Below, piece after piece: positions 1 through 10,631 of a stretch of DNA of 64,000 nucleotides; positions within the stretch are counted from its first letter, which is position 1, and each line of letters opens with the position of its first letter. The translations under genes were made by a program, and so were the position numbers. The DNA is from Hygrocybe punicea (taxonomy: Eukaryota; Basidiomycota; Agaricomycetes; Agaricales; Hygrophoraceae). The notes below the pieces were generated by a model. That model was not told where the DNA came from and searched no databases. It saw only the letters and a list, made by a program, of their open reading frames with translations. The stretch is from assembly GCA_963556145.1 (NCBI GenBank), contig OY744464.1, positions 2,294,001-2,358,000 on the forward strand. The letters are read 5' to 3'.

Positions 1-702
1 ACCTCTCATACCAATTTTTAAAGAAATCTGTTGATACTGGAATGTTTTATGGTCAAAACATTAGTGTTCAAAGGAGTGATCAGATTTCTCTCTACTTTAT
101 GAATATTCAGTTTCTAATTTTATTGGTGGTTCTGAATAAAAAACAATATCTAGATAGGTTCAGATAATACACTGAAGGAATTAGAACATTTTTTAGCAGT
201 AGAAATCAGTACAGAATCAATTATATCAGGGTGTTCAAGTGTTCAAAGGAGCCATTGAACACTGTATCTAAACCAAAAAAAATTGCAAGGATTTATGACG
301 TGGAAAAATTTTAAAAATATGAATGCTTTGTTTTAGGTGAAAATGTGGACAAAAGTGAAACTATTCCCACACCTTGTTTGACTCTCCAAATAGTTGCAAA
401 ATGTATCAAATTCAATCAATTTTGCAACGCGTCTAAATATGATTAATTCAATGTCACCAAATGAAGAATTTTGCAGACAGATTTTGCATGTCACAATATT
501 TCATATTTCACAATAAGATTGCACCTTTGCAAAATCTTTCCGAAATATAACATTTTGCAGACTGCACAATGCTTCGTGCACTCAAGTGTGTCACTTATCA
601 CACACTTGGCGCACACTTAGTGAACACTTGAGTACAAGCCTAGAAGGCACTTGAGTGGAGTAAAGACTTTTTATTTTATTCACTAAGTAAGAGGACTAAA
701 AT
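1..702. other. AT-rich region, no gene seen
   Basis: No convincing reading frame was found on either strand. Around 570-660 there are repeated, partly inverted CACTT/AAGTG words (for example CACTTGAGT), which could form weak hairpins. Nothing else stands out. Confidence 0.4.
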
Positions 703-921
703 TTACAACCCGCTGTGATCTTTGAGGAAACCTTTGGAAATGGAAGACATGGCCTGCTTGAGCTTGCGAGATTTGTGGTGCCCCCTTAATCGATCTCGCC
801 ATCGATGTTGAGGAAGTGGTGGCTCTCCCTTCTCAACTCTGGTCAACCACGTTTGGTAAACTGTTTCAGACCACTCAGTCCAACGTCCATAGTTTTCTCC
901 ACTTGCATCATACGTCCAGTG
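703..921 (-). pseudogene. possible 72-codon terminal exon or gene remnant
   Basis: On the minus strand a frame is open from just after a TGA at 924-922 to a TAA at 705-703. It encodes a basic, tryptophan-rich peptide containing WTEWSETVYQTW and then RWRDRLRGHHKSRKLKQ. The composition looks like real coding sequence, perhaps the C-terminal tail of a gene or of a transposon protein, but there is no start and the family was not recognised. It may be an exon whose upstream part is missing. Confidence 0.25.
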
Positions 922-1307
922 TCATGACCCCAAGTGTTTTTGGGTGTAATGTCATGGGTTTACCATTGGACCACGGACTTAGATATTTAAGTGCAACACT
1001 ATGGATACACACCTACACTCATTAGTATCCATTCTATGCCTTTCCACATTACGCATGCTAGTGAACAGACACAGATAGCATTTATGCTTACCTTTATATC
1101 ATTTATTATGGCTTCACTAGCAATGCCCAGACCTAGCCGTTTATGTATGGTGCACAGAGGCACATCCCCCACTCATTAGTATTTATTATATATTTCTCTG
1201 TATTGCGCGTGCAAGGAGACAAGCCCAACTAGCATTCTTACCTATATTAGCAGTAATGGATTGATTACAAATCTTGTTTACTTGTATTGATCAAAAGCGG
1301 CTCAGCT

Positions 1308-1580
1308 AGATAATGGGAAATGATTAGATAAGATGTGAACAAGAAGATGATAAGATAATGATAAGATAGGATACATCAGAGAGTGATTGTGATATTCTGC
1401 TTACATAAAGACAATGGTCTATTGTTCTGAGCAGTCTATTGTTCTAAACAGTCCAAATGGAGATAGAGCCCATTGTTCACAGCCTCTTTGATGCCATCCA
1501 TTGTTCTCATGACTCAGTCCTATTGTTCTCACTTTCCCATTGTTCTCAGTCCCCCATTGTTCTCCAATAGTATAAATAGG
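1308..1580 (+). promoter_or_regulatory. dense promoter: six GATA sites, seven ATTGTT boxes, TATA box
   Basis: Six WGATAR motifs lie between 1308 and 1370. Seven repeats of the core ATTGTTC, most extended to ATTGTTCT, lie between about 1421 and 1563. A TATAAATA box begins at 1571. ATTGTT is the reverse of AACAAT, the core bound by HMG-box (SOX/MAT-like) factors, and WGATAR is the GATA-factor site. The block lies 0.8 kb upstream of the Gag-like ORF, so it is probably the promoter (LTR U3) of the retroelement, with transcription starting near 1600. Factor binding is inferred from motif density only. Confidence 0.55.
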
Positions 1581-2392
1581 GCCCCCAAATTCCAGTAGTC
1601 AGTAGGATTTCCCCCTCACCACTCAGTAGTCACTCTTAGTTAGGTTCACACAGTGTGATCCCTCATTCTCTTAGTACTAGTAGTTACTCATTGTAGTAGC
1701 TAGTGCTTGCAATCCAGTCTAGTTCACTCTTATTCTATCATTCTCTGAGTTCCCCTTGTCATTAAGGAAAATTCACCCAGTTCACTCAGTCCAATCAATT
1801 CATTAGTCAGCATTAGTCAGCTAGATACATTTCTAAGGTTGAGGTTTTATTTTAAATAGATACACTTCTAAGGTTAAGGTTTCATCCTAAACAAAACAGA
1901 GTATTCAAAAGGTATTAAAGATATCCCTGAACTAGTAACCAATGTGCGTTTGAAGCTTCGGATTTAAGTCAGATATTATAATACCTAGAGATACTCTTGA
2001 TTGAATAGGCCCTGTAGCCAAAACAATCCATATTCAACTGGTGAATATTGTTATCAGTATTCATTGGTTCATATTTTTATATTCCAGTAGTGAATATTAG
2101 TATTTTCAGTACATCACACACCCAATTGCTATTCATACCTACTCAAAGTCTCAATTCTTAATTGAAGAGACCTCACTATTACATTCTATTGATTCATATA
2201 GTACATATACCCACAAACCCCTTCCTGATAGGTTATTTAGATATTAAAAACCCACGAACAACAAGAAGGTACCTGAACAAAGTCAACTCCAGTAATTCTT
2301 GGTGAAACAAACATTCACATAACAAACTTAAAGCCCACCGCGAGGGGTTTGAAATTTAAATAACCCAAGCATTTCTATACCTCTAATACACA
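1581..2392 (+). other. long leader between promoter and Gag ORF
   Basis: This is 0.8 kb without a reading frame of note. It contains an imperfect repeat at 1820-1880 (AGATACAYTTCTAAGGTT twice) and several TAGTAGT and CAGTCAGT words. It is most simply the R/U5 part of the LTR plus a 5' untranslated leader. Confidence 0.4.
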
Positions 2393-3241
2393 ATGTCCAC
2401 AAGCACAAGTACTCGTACCCCAGACATGATGCCCCTACTAGGGCAGAAGTCTGCCCCAGCTAAATTCAAAGGAAGCTATGAAGAAGTCAAGAGATTCTCA
2501 AGGCATTACAATCAAATGTGCAAATCCTATGCTGTTTCTGATAAAGAAAAGTGTGAAAGGATTGTAGATTACTGCTCTACCAAAGTAGTCAAGCTCATTG
2601 AAGCCCTGGAGAGTTACATATCCCAGGACTGGAATACTCTTGAGAAAGATATTACTCGCTACTTTGATGCTGCCCTAAAGGAAACAAGATATATTGTTAG
2701 AGATCTCATGACCCTTGCACGCACTTGGAAACTTAAGCAGATCAGAACTCTCACCAAATGGAAGCAATATGAACGCAGGTTCATTACTATTGCAGGATGG
2801 TTAGAGAGCAAGAAGAAGATCTCTGCAGATGAAAAGGCTGCATACTTCTGGCATGGAATCAACAAGAACCTCAGACATATCATTGAGACACGTCTCAACA
2901 CTGGATCAACACCTTTAGATGTCACATCTCCATTCCCTATGAAAGATGTCATTAAAGTTGCAGAAACCCTATTTGAAAGGCATCGGTTTGACATGAACCT
3001 AGCAGATTCAGATTCAGATATACCAGGAAGACTAGACAACTCTGTTTCAGAAGACTCTGATACAGATGATTCATCAGAGTATGATACAGATAGTGACTAT
3101 GAAGCCTGCATCAAGAGAAAGAAAGCTAGCAAGAAGAAAAAGGCATTCAAATCCAAGGCATATGATTCAGATGATGAACTATTTAAGAAGACAGTAAGGA
3201 AAGAAGCTGAGAAGAAAGATAATGGCAGAAAGGGGACATAA
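2393..3241 (+). CDS. Gag-like capsid protein of LTR retroelement
   Basis: This is an ATG-initiated 282-aa frame. Residues about 20-200 are mainly helical and basic (for example LTKWKQYERRFITIAGWL and FWHGINKNLR), as in Ty3/Gypsy Gag capsid domains. A serine/aspartate-rich stretch (about 205-240) and a lysine-rich tail follow. The frame stops at TAA 3239-3241, but the next frame (from 3222, shifted) continues with a similar basic region and reaches the zinc knuckle. Gag is therefore split either by a mutation or by a programmed frameshift near 3220-3240. The packaging role is inferred from the family. Confidence 0.65.
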   Translation: MSTSTSTRTPDMMPLLGQKSAPAKFKGSYEEVKRFSRHYNQMCKSYAVSDKEKCERIVDYCSTKVVKLIEALESYISQDWNTLEKDITRYFDAALKETRYIVRDLMTLARTWKLKQIRTLTKWKQYERRFITIAGWLESKKKISADEKAAYFWHGINKNLRHIIETRLNTGSTPLDVTSPFPMKDVIKVAETLFERHRFDMNLADSDSDIPGRLDNSVSEDSDTDDSSEYDTDSDYEACIKRKKASKKKKAFKSKAYDSDDELFKKTVRKEAEKKDNGRKGT

Positions 3242-5471
3242 GAAGTCTACCTCCACATCATCATCACACCAGAATGAAGTAGAGTCTTTAATCAAGCAAA
3301 TGGGAAAGCTCTCTTTGGATGATATTAAGTATGGACTAGCATACTATAGAGCCTTGAAGCTAGACCCAGACATTGCTCACTGTATTAGCCCACCTGAGCT
3401 GAAACAACCTTAGCAAAAGCAAGCACAGTCACAGCAAACACAAAGACCTCCCTTCAAAATCTCAGCTGCCAATAGTGTTGGCCTTCCACCAAACCCTTCT
3501 ACTAGTTCGTTTACCCCTACCAATTCGTTCACTCCTTCCAATGAACCAAGAGGACCCATGACCTGCTATGGTTGTGGAGGACAAGGACATGGAATGCAAT
3601 CATGTTTCCAGATCAATGAATTACTCAAGACAGGCAAGATAACCAAGGATGGTCTTGGAAGGATTGTTTATCCAGATGGCTCAATAATTCACAGAAATAT
3701 GGGTGAGACATTTGTACAAGCAATTGATAGACATGTAGCTGAGAAGGCCAGCAATGTCCAATCACACTTCTATGTATTACAAGATCAATTCTCTGATTAC
3801 TATCAATCTGATGCTGAAGAAGATTTTGAAGCATATACTATACCTACAATCAAGGAAGAAGAAATACAAATCCTGCCTGCAGTCAGAGGACCACAGAAAA
3901 TTGGTGCAGCAAGGAAGGAAGTATTAGATGGAGTATATCCTCCCACAGGTATTAAAGCCAAGGGAAAAGAGAATATAAGGCCCAACACAGTACTGCCACC
4001 CATTCCTAAAGGCCTAGTCAAACCCGGCCCTCTTTCAGCACAGAAGCAAGCTCAAGCACATATACCCACACAATTATCCTTTGCTCTCAAGAAGACAAAC
4101 CCATTCCATCCTACAGAAGAACTGCATGCAAAGCAACCTGTTCCAATGGATATAAGAACCCCAATACATATTCCTTCAGACACAGATTCAGATGTGGAGA
4201 TGATAGATCCTTCTTCAGCAAAGCCAGCAAAGACTCATATACAAGGACACAAGGCAAACATAGATAAGAACAAGATCATGGCTGAAAGACATAATGCCAT
4301 AACTTGTCCAAAGCCTGCACCTAGACAATCTGAAATTTCAGTCAATATTGGAGAAACTCAAGTTGTCAATCAAATCCTTGACACACCAGTTACCCTATGC
4401 ATTCGTGAAGTATTGGCCTCTTCCAAGGAGCTATCTGAGCAGTTAACAGACATGATCAAGAGAAAGAATGCAAAAGTATCTGCCATTGCAAGTTCATTCA
4501 TAACCAAGGATCGTGGAGTGTTAATCAGGCTTCAGATGGAATGTGATAGAAGACCTATTGAAGCCATCATTGACACTGGATCCCAGTTAAATGTGATTAG
4601 TAAAAGAGTCTGGAAAGAAATTATCCAAAGACCTATGGATGTAGGAAAAATTCTCACAATGAATGATGCTAATGGAGGTGAAGGAACATTAAAAGGATTA
4701 GTCTCAGAAGTTCCATTGACTTGTGGTGGTGTCCTCACTTATACCAATCTTTACATAGGAGAGACAGTGCCATTTGATTTATTACTTGGAAGACCATGGC
4801 AAAGAGGCAACTATGTTTCTATTGATGAAAGAATAGATGGTACATATTTAGTATTCAAGAATCCTGAAGATTTGACAAACAGATTTGAACTAATGGTCAC
4901 ACCAAGCCATTCTCAAGTTAATCACATCAGAGGAGCTACTACTGCCCATGCCTCAACATCCTATTTATGCACTTTACCTATGGAACTTGAAGAAACCGCT
5001 ACAATTCCTTTAACTAAGTCTTATGAACAAAATAAGGCATTAGTCCGCTATAATCCGCAATTTCAAACTCCGCTTAAACCGAATTATTTTACTGAAATGA
5101 TTACATGCTTACAGGATAAGCCTTATTTGGATAAGGATAAGTCTGAAGTAAAAGGAGATAAAAGTATCTCATGCTTCAATATCCCCAAAAATGCATATGA
5201 TGGCTCAAAATTTTTTGCATTGTCCATAGCCCATTGTGATGACATGAACAATGAAGAATCTGAATTTTCTAAAAGGAGAAAGATAAGAAATGGATTTTCA
5301 CACCAGGGAAATTTAGATAGGAATTGCTATAAAAACTCTGAAGAAATGGGAGAGACAGTAGCCATGTCTGCTACACAAACCCCCCAGATCCCACCTTTTA
5401 TGATCAATAACCACCCTCTTCCTCTCCCTGTAGAAGGGATCCACTCCAATGGTCATCCAGATGCTGGCTGA
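3222..5471 (+). pseudogene. Gag C-terminus, zinc knuckle and aspartic protease
   Basis: This frame overlaps the end of the Gag ORF and is broken once by a TAG at 3411-3413. After it, about 3560-3605 encodes a CCHC knuckle, CYGCGGQGHGMQSC (C-x2-C-x4-H-x4-C), the nucleic-acid-binding motif of Gag. At about 4570-4610 the frame has IDTGSQLNVI, the D-T-G catalytic motif of a retropepsin, followed by a FDLLLGRPW segment typical of the second half of that fold. In other Ty3/Gypsy elements this protease processes the polyprotein. The last 250 residues have no recognised domain. A TGA ends this section at 5469-5471 while the same frame continues downstream. Confidence 0.65.
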
Positions 5472-6029
5472 CTTATCACTTCCTTTTTGGGAAATTCCCT
5501 TGATTACCAATCTCCCCATTTAAGTAAATTTTTGATTGCTGCCACTGTAGGATATAGGCTTTCTCCAGGGATTGATTCCCTTGGTGTTCCTTTTGAGCAC
5601 GGAATTTTATTAAATGCTTCTCTAGCTACAATAAATTCTCCAAGTGTCCCCCCCTCTTTAAGGATGGGACATTTAGTTTTTCAATTTTACCCATTTGCTA
5701 ACCCTTCTACTGAGGAGAACTTTTCTCCTCCCCCTGTCCCTCCTCCTTACATAGAGGACTTTCATTCTTTCCCAGTGACCACTCGTGACCCTCGCATGCG
5801 CCCCGGAGACATTATTCCGCCCTTAGAACCGCCCCGTAACCCCGTTAACTTACTGGTCACGCGGATTCCCACGGTTGGCTCTTCTGTCCCCGCTATCACG
5901 CTCACTGGCAAGGACGACCGCGAATTGTCGTTGACCGACGACGAGGCGCGCGGTTGGAGCCCAATCGAAGGCTGGGAATGGGACTACGAGGTGGGAAGGA
6001 TCCCGCTTCATCTGTTCACTGACAAATGA
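5472..6029 (+). pseudogene. continuation of the protease frame, unknown region 1
   Basis: This follows the TGA at 5469-5471 directly in the same frame and is open until the TGA at 6027-6029. The residues are proline-rich (PPPVPPPYIEDF) with an acidic end (LSLTDDEARGWSPIEGWEWD). No reverse transcriptase motif is present. Base composition changes sharply near 5775, from AT-rich and CpG-poor to GC- and CpG-rich, without a change of frame. It may be decayed polyprotein or a separate accessory ORF. Function unknown. Confidence 0.4.
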
Positions 6030-7763
6030 CTTCCACTACAGTACACGGAGCGTGGCCGTCGACGCCCCTCCCCGACTACTACCACGCCTCCGGAAAATAC
6101 CTCGACCCTCGCAGACGGTACCACGGACCTTTCCGCGACCACGGACAACAATTTCTTTCATTTCCGGGGATCCGAAGTCCACTCAATGGCCCCCACCAAC
6201 ACCATTCATCATTCTGCCCTCAACATCAGCCACGACCCGTTCGAGCATACAGATCGTGACGGATACGAGGCAGGTGATGAAGGGGAAGTAGAATGGCCAG
6301 GTTGCACGGTGTGTACTAGGCACCCCGCTCACGAAAAATGCCCGGATTTTACCTCACTCACGAAAAAGCCTTCTTTTTATGATTATACAGCCCCGGCGGC
6401 CACCGTTCAGCTTGCAATACGCACGGAACCCATGAACGGCCACAATGCCATCCCTGATAGTGACCCCCTCGACGTTATTATCCCCACTTCTCCGCGCGCG
6501 CCATTAGTTGCACCCCTCCTTGAATCCACTAACTATATACCGGCAAATCATGAACGTAGCGCCCTGGCGGCGCTCGTTTATGACCACGGACTCCCACCTG
6601 GTCTCAATATGCCGCTCGATGCCCATTTACGCGACACTTCACCCGGTCTCATCAATCACTACCCCACTTCCGCGAAAACCCCCGAATTCGTTTTCCCTGC
6701 TGATGACGACTGGGACTGGCCCATCGGCCAGGTCAGATATATCAACCCCGTCGTGCTCAAACCACCCCGCATGCTTTACAACCACGCAGAGGTAAACTAC
6801 GCATTTCCACCCCCTCCTCATGCCGAATTGGGATGCGAGCCGATTTCCCGGCCCCCCAGCGATCCGGACCTCTTATCAGACGTCTCCAACCATGCCACCC
6901 CTGGTTCCGATGTAGGAGACATTTGGTTTCCTGCTAATACTTATTTGCCTACTCCCCCTTTTACTCCTTTTAATAGTAGTGAAAATTTTGTACCTTTAGT
7001 CTCTAGCTCCCCTACTATGTCTTTTGATGATCTATATGGTGATTTAAAATATTCTCCTAAGTCTCCTATGTTTGAAGAAATTTTGCCAGATTTAAATAAT
7101 AATAGTGATGATTATTTATATTCTTCAAATAAATACATAGATATTAAAGATACTTCTATGTCTGTAGATTCCCAATCATCTTCTTCTGTTTATTCTGGGA
7201 GTGACTCTGAAAATAAGGCTGTCAAGATCCTAAGCCCCAAACCAGATCCACTCACCATCATTATTCCTCATACCACTTCCATAAATTCATCTCTACCTCA
7301 GCCTTATCAGGAACCTGGATCTAGGACTAGACCTATCAGTGTGTCCTCTTCTGAGGACATTAATTCATCTTCTGATGAATCCATGGACACAGACTCAGAT
7401 GAAGAATTAGAATGGTTCGCTTGGACTAGGTCTGATTCCCCAGACTCAGAAGCAATAACAGAATTTAATTCAGACCTCAGTCAGGCCATTGAAGAAGCCC
7501 AGCAGCCGCTTGATTCTCCTCCAGGCTTGATATCGCTTTCGCCTACACCACCCCCACTTGAAGATATACCCTTGTTACAATTGCCACCTGTCTCAGACAA
7601 TACTTGGTCCTTGCCAGAGGGTGAGGAAATCAATACCCCCTCTGATGAATATGCCAGACTCCCATTTGATCGTGCCAATGCCTTAAATTACGAGTTCTTC
7701 CATTTATGGAAGAATCGTTCTTATGAGTCCAGGATATATGGCAGATCGTCAGTAATTAATTAA
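6030..7763 (+). pseudogene. continuation of the same frame, acidic Ser/Pro-rich region 2
   Basis: The frame is open from 6030 to a TAA at 7761-7763, with a first good ATG at 6186 (525 aa). It contains one cysteine/histidine cluster (CTVCTRHPAHEKCPDF) near 6300, then long proline-, serine- and aspartate-rich low-complexity sequence (for example DTDSDEELEWF). The CpG-rich block ends near 6915 and the sequence becomes AT-rich again. The last 25 codons (from 7688) are not native: they read through the Helentron-like 3' terminus that cut the element. No enzymatic domain was recognised. Confidence 0.4.
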
Positions 7764-8430
7764 TTAATGTTTGAAATCGACCATAGAGCCAAATTCCACA
7801 TTTCTAACCCGTTCTTTTTGGAAAAAATGATGAATAAACTAGATTTTCGGAATTTTGTTGTCAAATATTTTCATGAATATACGATTTTCCTTGAGGTCGT
7901 AAAAAATCAAGATCTGCTCCGATGGATGAGAAAAAAAATTTGTATGACGCGGAATTTGATTGAAAAAGGAAGTTGTCACATTAAGTCACAGACATACTCT
8001 CTTGGCTCCCCGACTTTTAACATTCAACACCCACCGTCCCAGCTATTTTGACCTTGGCTGAAAACGTTCGGTCAGGGGGGTCTCAGGCCCTCGAGTTCCA
8101 GCTGTCTGCCCAACCACCACCAACCCACCTTTTGCAACTACCAGGATACCCCATCCCACCTCGTTTTTGATCACCTACGGCCAATCTACACCCTCTGCAC
8201 CTCATTCGTGTTGAAAACAAGTGCTCGGGGGGTCTCAGGCCCTCACGTTCCGGCTATCTGCCACACCACTACCACCCCATTTTTTTTTACCACAGGACCG
8301 GACCCGCCCCGTTTTCAACCACCCCCGAAGTTTACATCACCCACGCTCCGTTTCCGTTGAAAACGAGGGGTCGGGCCATCTCAAGAGCTTGTGTTCCGGC
8401 AAGCCATACTAAATCCATCTTATACCACTG
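7688..8430 (-). mobile_element. family-1 Helentron-like non-autonomous element, 3' end at 7688
   Basis: Read on the minus strand, the element ends with an AT-rich TTAATTAATTA tract, about 35 bases of unique sequence, a hairpin (CTTCCATAAATGGAAG) and the terminus GAACTCGTAA at 7688. The same terminus ends other copies at 52728 and 55796. Inside is a conserved block of about 250 bp (7767-8050), preceded by the roughly 150-bp satellite. This order (tandem repeat, microsatellite, hairpin, terminus) is that of Helentron-associated non-autonomous elements. It carries no transposase. The 5' end is estimated. Confidence 0.55.
8060..8410 (-). repeat. family-1 satellite, about 150-bp units
   Basis: There are two to three degenerate units. 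Each carries a run of C/G next to GGTCGCTCGTTTTCAA-like sequence, and then GGTCGAAAACGGGGC and GCAGACAGCCGGAAC blocks (given in plus orientation as seen at 48 kb). The same array is found at 47.5-48.6, 51.95-52.3 and 55.1-55.4 kb. It is much richer in CpG than its surroundings. Confidence 0.65.
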
Positions 8431-8681
8431 TATTTTGTATCGAATTTGACTAAGTTCGAAACTTAATTGTAATCGTTTTACTTTAGAATTTAAACTTGAC
8501 TTGCAACAAATTAAAAACTCCTCAATGAGAGTTTGATGATGATAGACTCAGCGTCAGATTTTGCAAAGCATGTTCTCAACTATTATGGATGAGAAAAACT
8601 TTTTTATAAAGTCCAGATTCGACTCAAACTGAAACAGAGTATGTGTATTAAATAAAAGGCAACCATGAACAGCTGCCAATG

Positions 8682-9850
8682 TCAGTCCGCATTGGGGGCG
8701 ATGTCAGCCTCATCCTCATCATCAGTAAACGCTACACCTCTTTTCCTGATTTTTGAAGACACTTTGACCTGAAGACGTTGTGTTTTCAAGAGTGTCTTTG
8801 AAGCGTCCTTCATAAAACAAGTCATGACAAGAAACCGTAACAAGAGTAGTGCACACCTCTGCAAATTTGTCATTGATGAGAGCGATTGACTGAAGCACCA
8901 AAGCAAGCTTGAAAATTTTATCTTCCTTGGGACAAAATGCACGGAATGAGAGTCGAAGATCCACTACCATGCCGGGAACGAAGCGAGTTGGTGTTGTATG
9001 TTCATACCTACATGTTTCTGTGAGTTTGGCATCGCAGAGAAAGTTGTGTACTCACTTGAATTTTTGGTCAGTGGTCACAAGCCTAGAAAAATATCCGATG
9101 TCATCGGCAGTGGTGTGAAAATATTGACTTTGATCCACAGACGCCAAAACACCATGGGGATCAACAAGAGGAGGAAAAGGAACAATGTCAGAGTGATTCG
9201 CAAATTTTGCGCTTGTAAAGTATCTTTTGTACGCTTCAATCGTTGTATATCCTGAAAATGTACCAGGGGTCCAAGGCTGGAGTTTGAAGGGACTAATACC
9301 CTTGGCAAAAATGGAGTGGATGGTCTGGATATTCTCCATAGCCACGTCGAATCGAGAGGAATTCAGCCCTGTCAAAGTGACATGTTGTCGCAGAAATTTG
9401 ACCCTGGCTTCAGAACTATGGACCACTTGCAAGTCAGGTGTCCAGGATTTCGATATTGACAACTAGCACTCACTTTGGAAGTCGGTTGACTGGGGGTAAG
9501 TCACATTCGGCGATGACTCCTGTAAGACGAAGTATAATTTCCTCCATCTCCTTTCCATCTATTTCCTGTACAAGTTCATATTGTGCCATGGCTCGATTAT
9601 ACTGGGTCTTGGCTTTCAAGTGTAGGCCATTCTCCTAGTATGTTGTTCAAAACCTCATAGGCCATATGGGACAGAAGACATGCCTTGTTAAACGAACTCA
9701 AATACCTCCGATGGTGCTTTCCTTCACATGCTGAGGTTGACAAAGACTCCACGGATTCAGCTGTCATTGAAGAATTTACAAGTCAACCAACGTAGCTGAG
9801 AACAAAGACTCTCTCTCACCAGCTGCTTTGTAGTCGTAGAATTGATTCAT
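8682..9850 (-). CDS. module gene A (copy 1): conserved agaricomycete protein of unknown function
   Basis: This is a six-exon gene giving about 301 aa. It mirrors base for base the copy at 53634-54802, where the exons are 53634-53664, 53724-53800, 53850-54010, 54069-54428, 54477-54627 and 54677-54802. The second intron begins GC rather than GT in all three copies in the window. The middle exon encodes a compact domain (FLRQHVTLTGLN, TSAKFANHSDIVPF, GVLASVDQSQYFH). A beta-rich region with VVDLRLSF and LALVLQSIALI follows, and then a basic stretch and an acidic DDEDE tail. The frame is intact. Gene B starts divergently about 780 bases away. No enzyme motif was recognised. A DNA- or chromatin-binding role is only a guess from the charged tail. 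Confidence 0.65.
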
Positions 9851-10631
9851 GACTGAGTACAGGCAGAAACACCGAGGACTACTTCAATACGGTAAACTAC
9901 ACTCGGTGCTTGCGTATTTCTAATAGAAATTCGTGGAATTTTAAACTATATTTAGATATGCCGAGCTGTTCCATGGCCTCATGTAATGCAAGACCAAGGG
10001 GTGTTTTTCAGGGGTACTTTCCAAAACGACATGGTGCTTTCCGAAAAGACATGTTGTAGTGCCTATTGGTGGAACTTTGTAATCAGTAACCTGGCAATGA
10101 CATCGCATAAATAAAAATCAGTCGGTATTATATTCGACCGTCTATCTTGAATCCGAAGTATTGGATCCTGTCGTAAGGCACAACACCCATTTGTGCCTGC
10201 GGTGAAATTTTTTTGGATCAACAAACCACCGGCTGTTGAACAAGTATTTTCTAGAAGTACAAATTATTCTAGAAGTACAAATTATTTTCTGCATTTGGTA
10301 TTTTCAAAGAATTAGAGGGCTATAGAGAGGCACCACAAGGCACCATGGGGCACGGAGAGGTTATCATGGAATATATCAGAAGGTTGTTGAAGAAGTATAT
10401 ATCTTTATAAGTACAGATTATTTTCTGTATCTGGTATTTTGAAAGACATCGGAAAGCTATAGAGAGACACCACAAGGCACCCTGAGGCACCAAGCGGAAG
10501 GGGTGGAGAATTCATTTTTAAAATATATCAGAAGGCCATGTTCCTGTTTCGCCATTAAAATTTAATATTGAAGTCCTGTTTCAAAGGAAAGACTCTATCT
10601 CTCACCGTTCTCTCACCGTTCTCTCATCCAC
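9851..10631. promoter_or_regulatory. shared divergent intergenic region of genes A and B
   Basis: This is a 781-bp gap between two outward-facing start codons. It contains an imperfect tandem duplication (period about 136 bp, 10270-10520) with the words AAGTACARATTATTTTCTG and GAGRCACCACAAGGCACC in each unit. The region is preserved with few changes in the inverted copy at 52871-53633, as expected for a promoter that moved with the genes. No TATA box was assigned. Confidence 0.4.

Larger units (their letters stand above)
1240..7687 (+). mobile_element. LTR-retrotransposon-like unit lacking pol, truncated at its 3' side
   Basis: The order is promoter, leader, Gag-like ORF, zinc knuckle, aspartic protease, then a long unknown region. 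This is the start of a Ty3/Gypsy-type Gag-Pol polyprotein, but no reverse transcriptase, RNase H or integrase motif follows. The right end is cut by a Helentron-like 3' terminus at 7688. No second LTR can be recognised, so neither the exact 5' limit nor the LTR boundary or primer-binding site could be fixed. A TGTCATG start near 920 is one candidate for the LTR start. It may be a non-autonomous element or a truncated copy. Confidence 0.5.

Noticed and set aside
925..985. tRNA-like A-box (TGGTCCAATGG) and weak B-box on the minus strand
   Set aside because: The A-box fits, but the acceptor, anticodon and T arms cannot all be folded and the B-box is poor. A tRNA or SINE call is not supported.
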